A stretch of 5,770 nucleotides of DNA, taken from Desulfobacterales bacterium. GTDB lineage: Bacteria; Desulfobacterota; Desulfobacteria; Desulfobacterales; Desulfosalsimonadaceae. The notes under the pieces were generated by a model. That model ran no database searches, was not told where the DNA came from, and was given only the letters and a program-made list of their open reading frames with translations. The stretch spans positions 1-5,770 of the forward strand of contig JAGXLE010000102.1 in the NCBI GenBank assembly GCA_018334855.1, in the 5' to 3' direction. The position numbers were made by a program, and so were the translations under genes. Shown here piece by piece: positions 5,599-5,770 of the stretch (positions are counted from its first letter, which is position 1; each line of letters opens with the position of its first letter).

Positions 5599-5770
5599 TA
5601 GGCCAAGGTATTCTACCTGAAGCCCCGAGTTGATGGCTGCATTCAACTGCTTTCTGTCTGAAGTAACAAACAAATCTGCCTTCCACTCCAGAGCACAGGC
5701 AACATGTAAGGCGTCCATAGCGCGTAATATATTGTTCTCAAGGAGCTTTACCGATCGTGAAATGACTGCC
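5596..5770 (-). CDS. C-terminal end of a PIN-domain (VapC-like) protein, partial
   Basis: The frame is open on the minus strand from the right edge (first full codon at 5769) to TAG at 5598-5596, giving 57 residues. LRAMDALHVACALEWKADLF followed by VTSDRKQL is the typical C-terminal half of a PIN nuclease: D19 and H22 of the visible part lie in the helix before a hydrophobic strand, and TSD (D38) is the last conserved acidic position. The protein then ends normally with ...QVEYLGL. Most VapC-type PIN proteins are ribonuclease toxins of about 130-140 residues paired with a small antitoxin encoded just upstream. Upstream here is past the right edge, so the antitoxin and the first catalytic aspartate cannot be checked. 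The stop lies inside a tandem 10-bp repeat next to repeat copy 3. Confidence 0.85.
   Translation of the reverse strand, partial: AVISRSVKLLENNILRAMDALHVACALEWKADLFVTSDRKQLNAAINSGLQVEYLGL

Overview
The window looks like a piece of an accessory, repeat-rich region of a Desulfobacterota-type (deltaproteobacterial) chromosome. The taxon call is inference. It rests on a hairpin repeat with GATGG...CGTAAAAAGT ends and a GGGGTCAAATCTTTA repeat, both of which I associate with genomes of that group. No rRNA or other marker gene is present to confirm it.

Layout from left to right: (1) positions 1-113 hold the last 36 codons of an integral-membrane protein, probably a predicted permease of the ArsP_1/UPF0718 type. 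A strong ribosome-binding-site-like sequence right after its stop has no start codon to serve. (2) Positions 114-479 are a long non-coding leader with the first copy of a 24-bp repeat, a candidate promoter whose spacer is a perfect dyad, and a second small palindrome. (3) Positions 480-2192 (+) encode an all-helical, TPR-like cytoplasmic protein of unknown function. (4) Positions 2193-2353 are a short convergent intergenic region carrying the second 24-bp repeat. (5) Positions 2354-5170 (-) encode the main gene of the window, a 938-residue fusion of a four-cysteine cluster, an archaeo-eukaryotic primase domain of the kind called TOTE conflict-system primase, an SF2 helicase and a C-terminal DUF559/Vsr-like nuclease. 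(6) Positions 5171-5595 contain two GC-rich dyads, an AT-rich 11-bp dyad, a MITE-like hairpin element with an extra terminal fragment, and the third 24-bp repeat. (7) Positions 5596-5770 (-) are the C-terminal end of a PIN-domain (VapC-like) protein that runs off the right edge.

The helical-repeat gene and the primase-helicase-nuclease gene are convergent, so they are not an operon and nothing in the sequence shows that they act together. The fusion protein contains everything expected of a one-gene nucleic-acid-targeting defence or mobile-element conflict effector: helicase for DNA remodelling, primase for templated synthesis and nuclease for cleavage. The PIN gene fits an accessory or toxin-antitoxin setting.

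The most unusual structural pattern is the 24-bp repeat. All three copies lie 11 to 31 bases downstream of a gene's stop codon, and all have the same orientation relative to that gene. Each carries an internal dyad of the form GTCAAA-N8-TTTGAC, with one mismatch in the middle copy.
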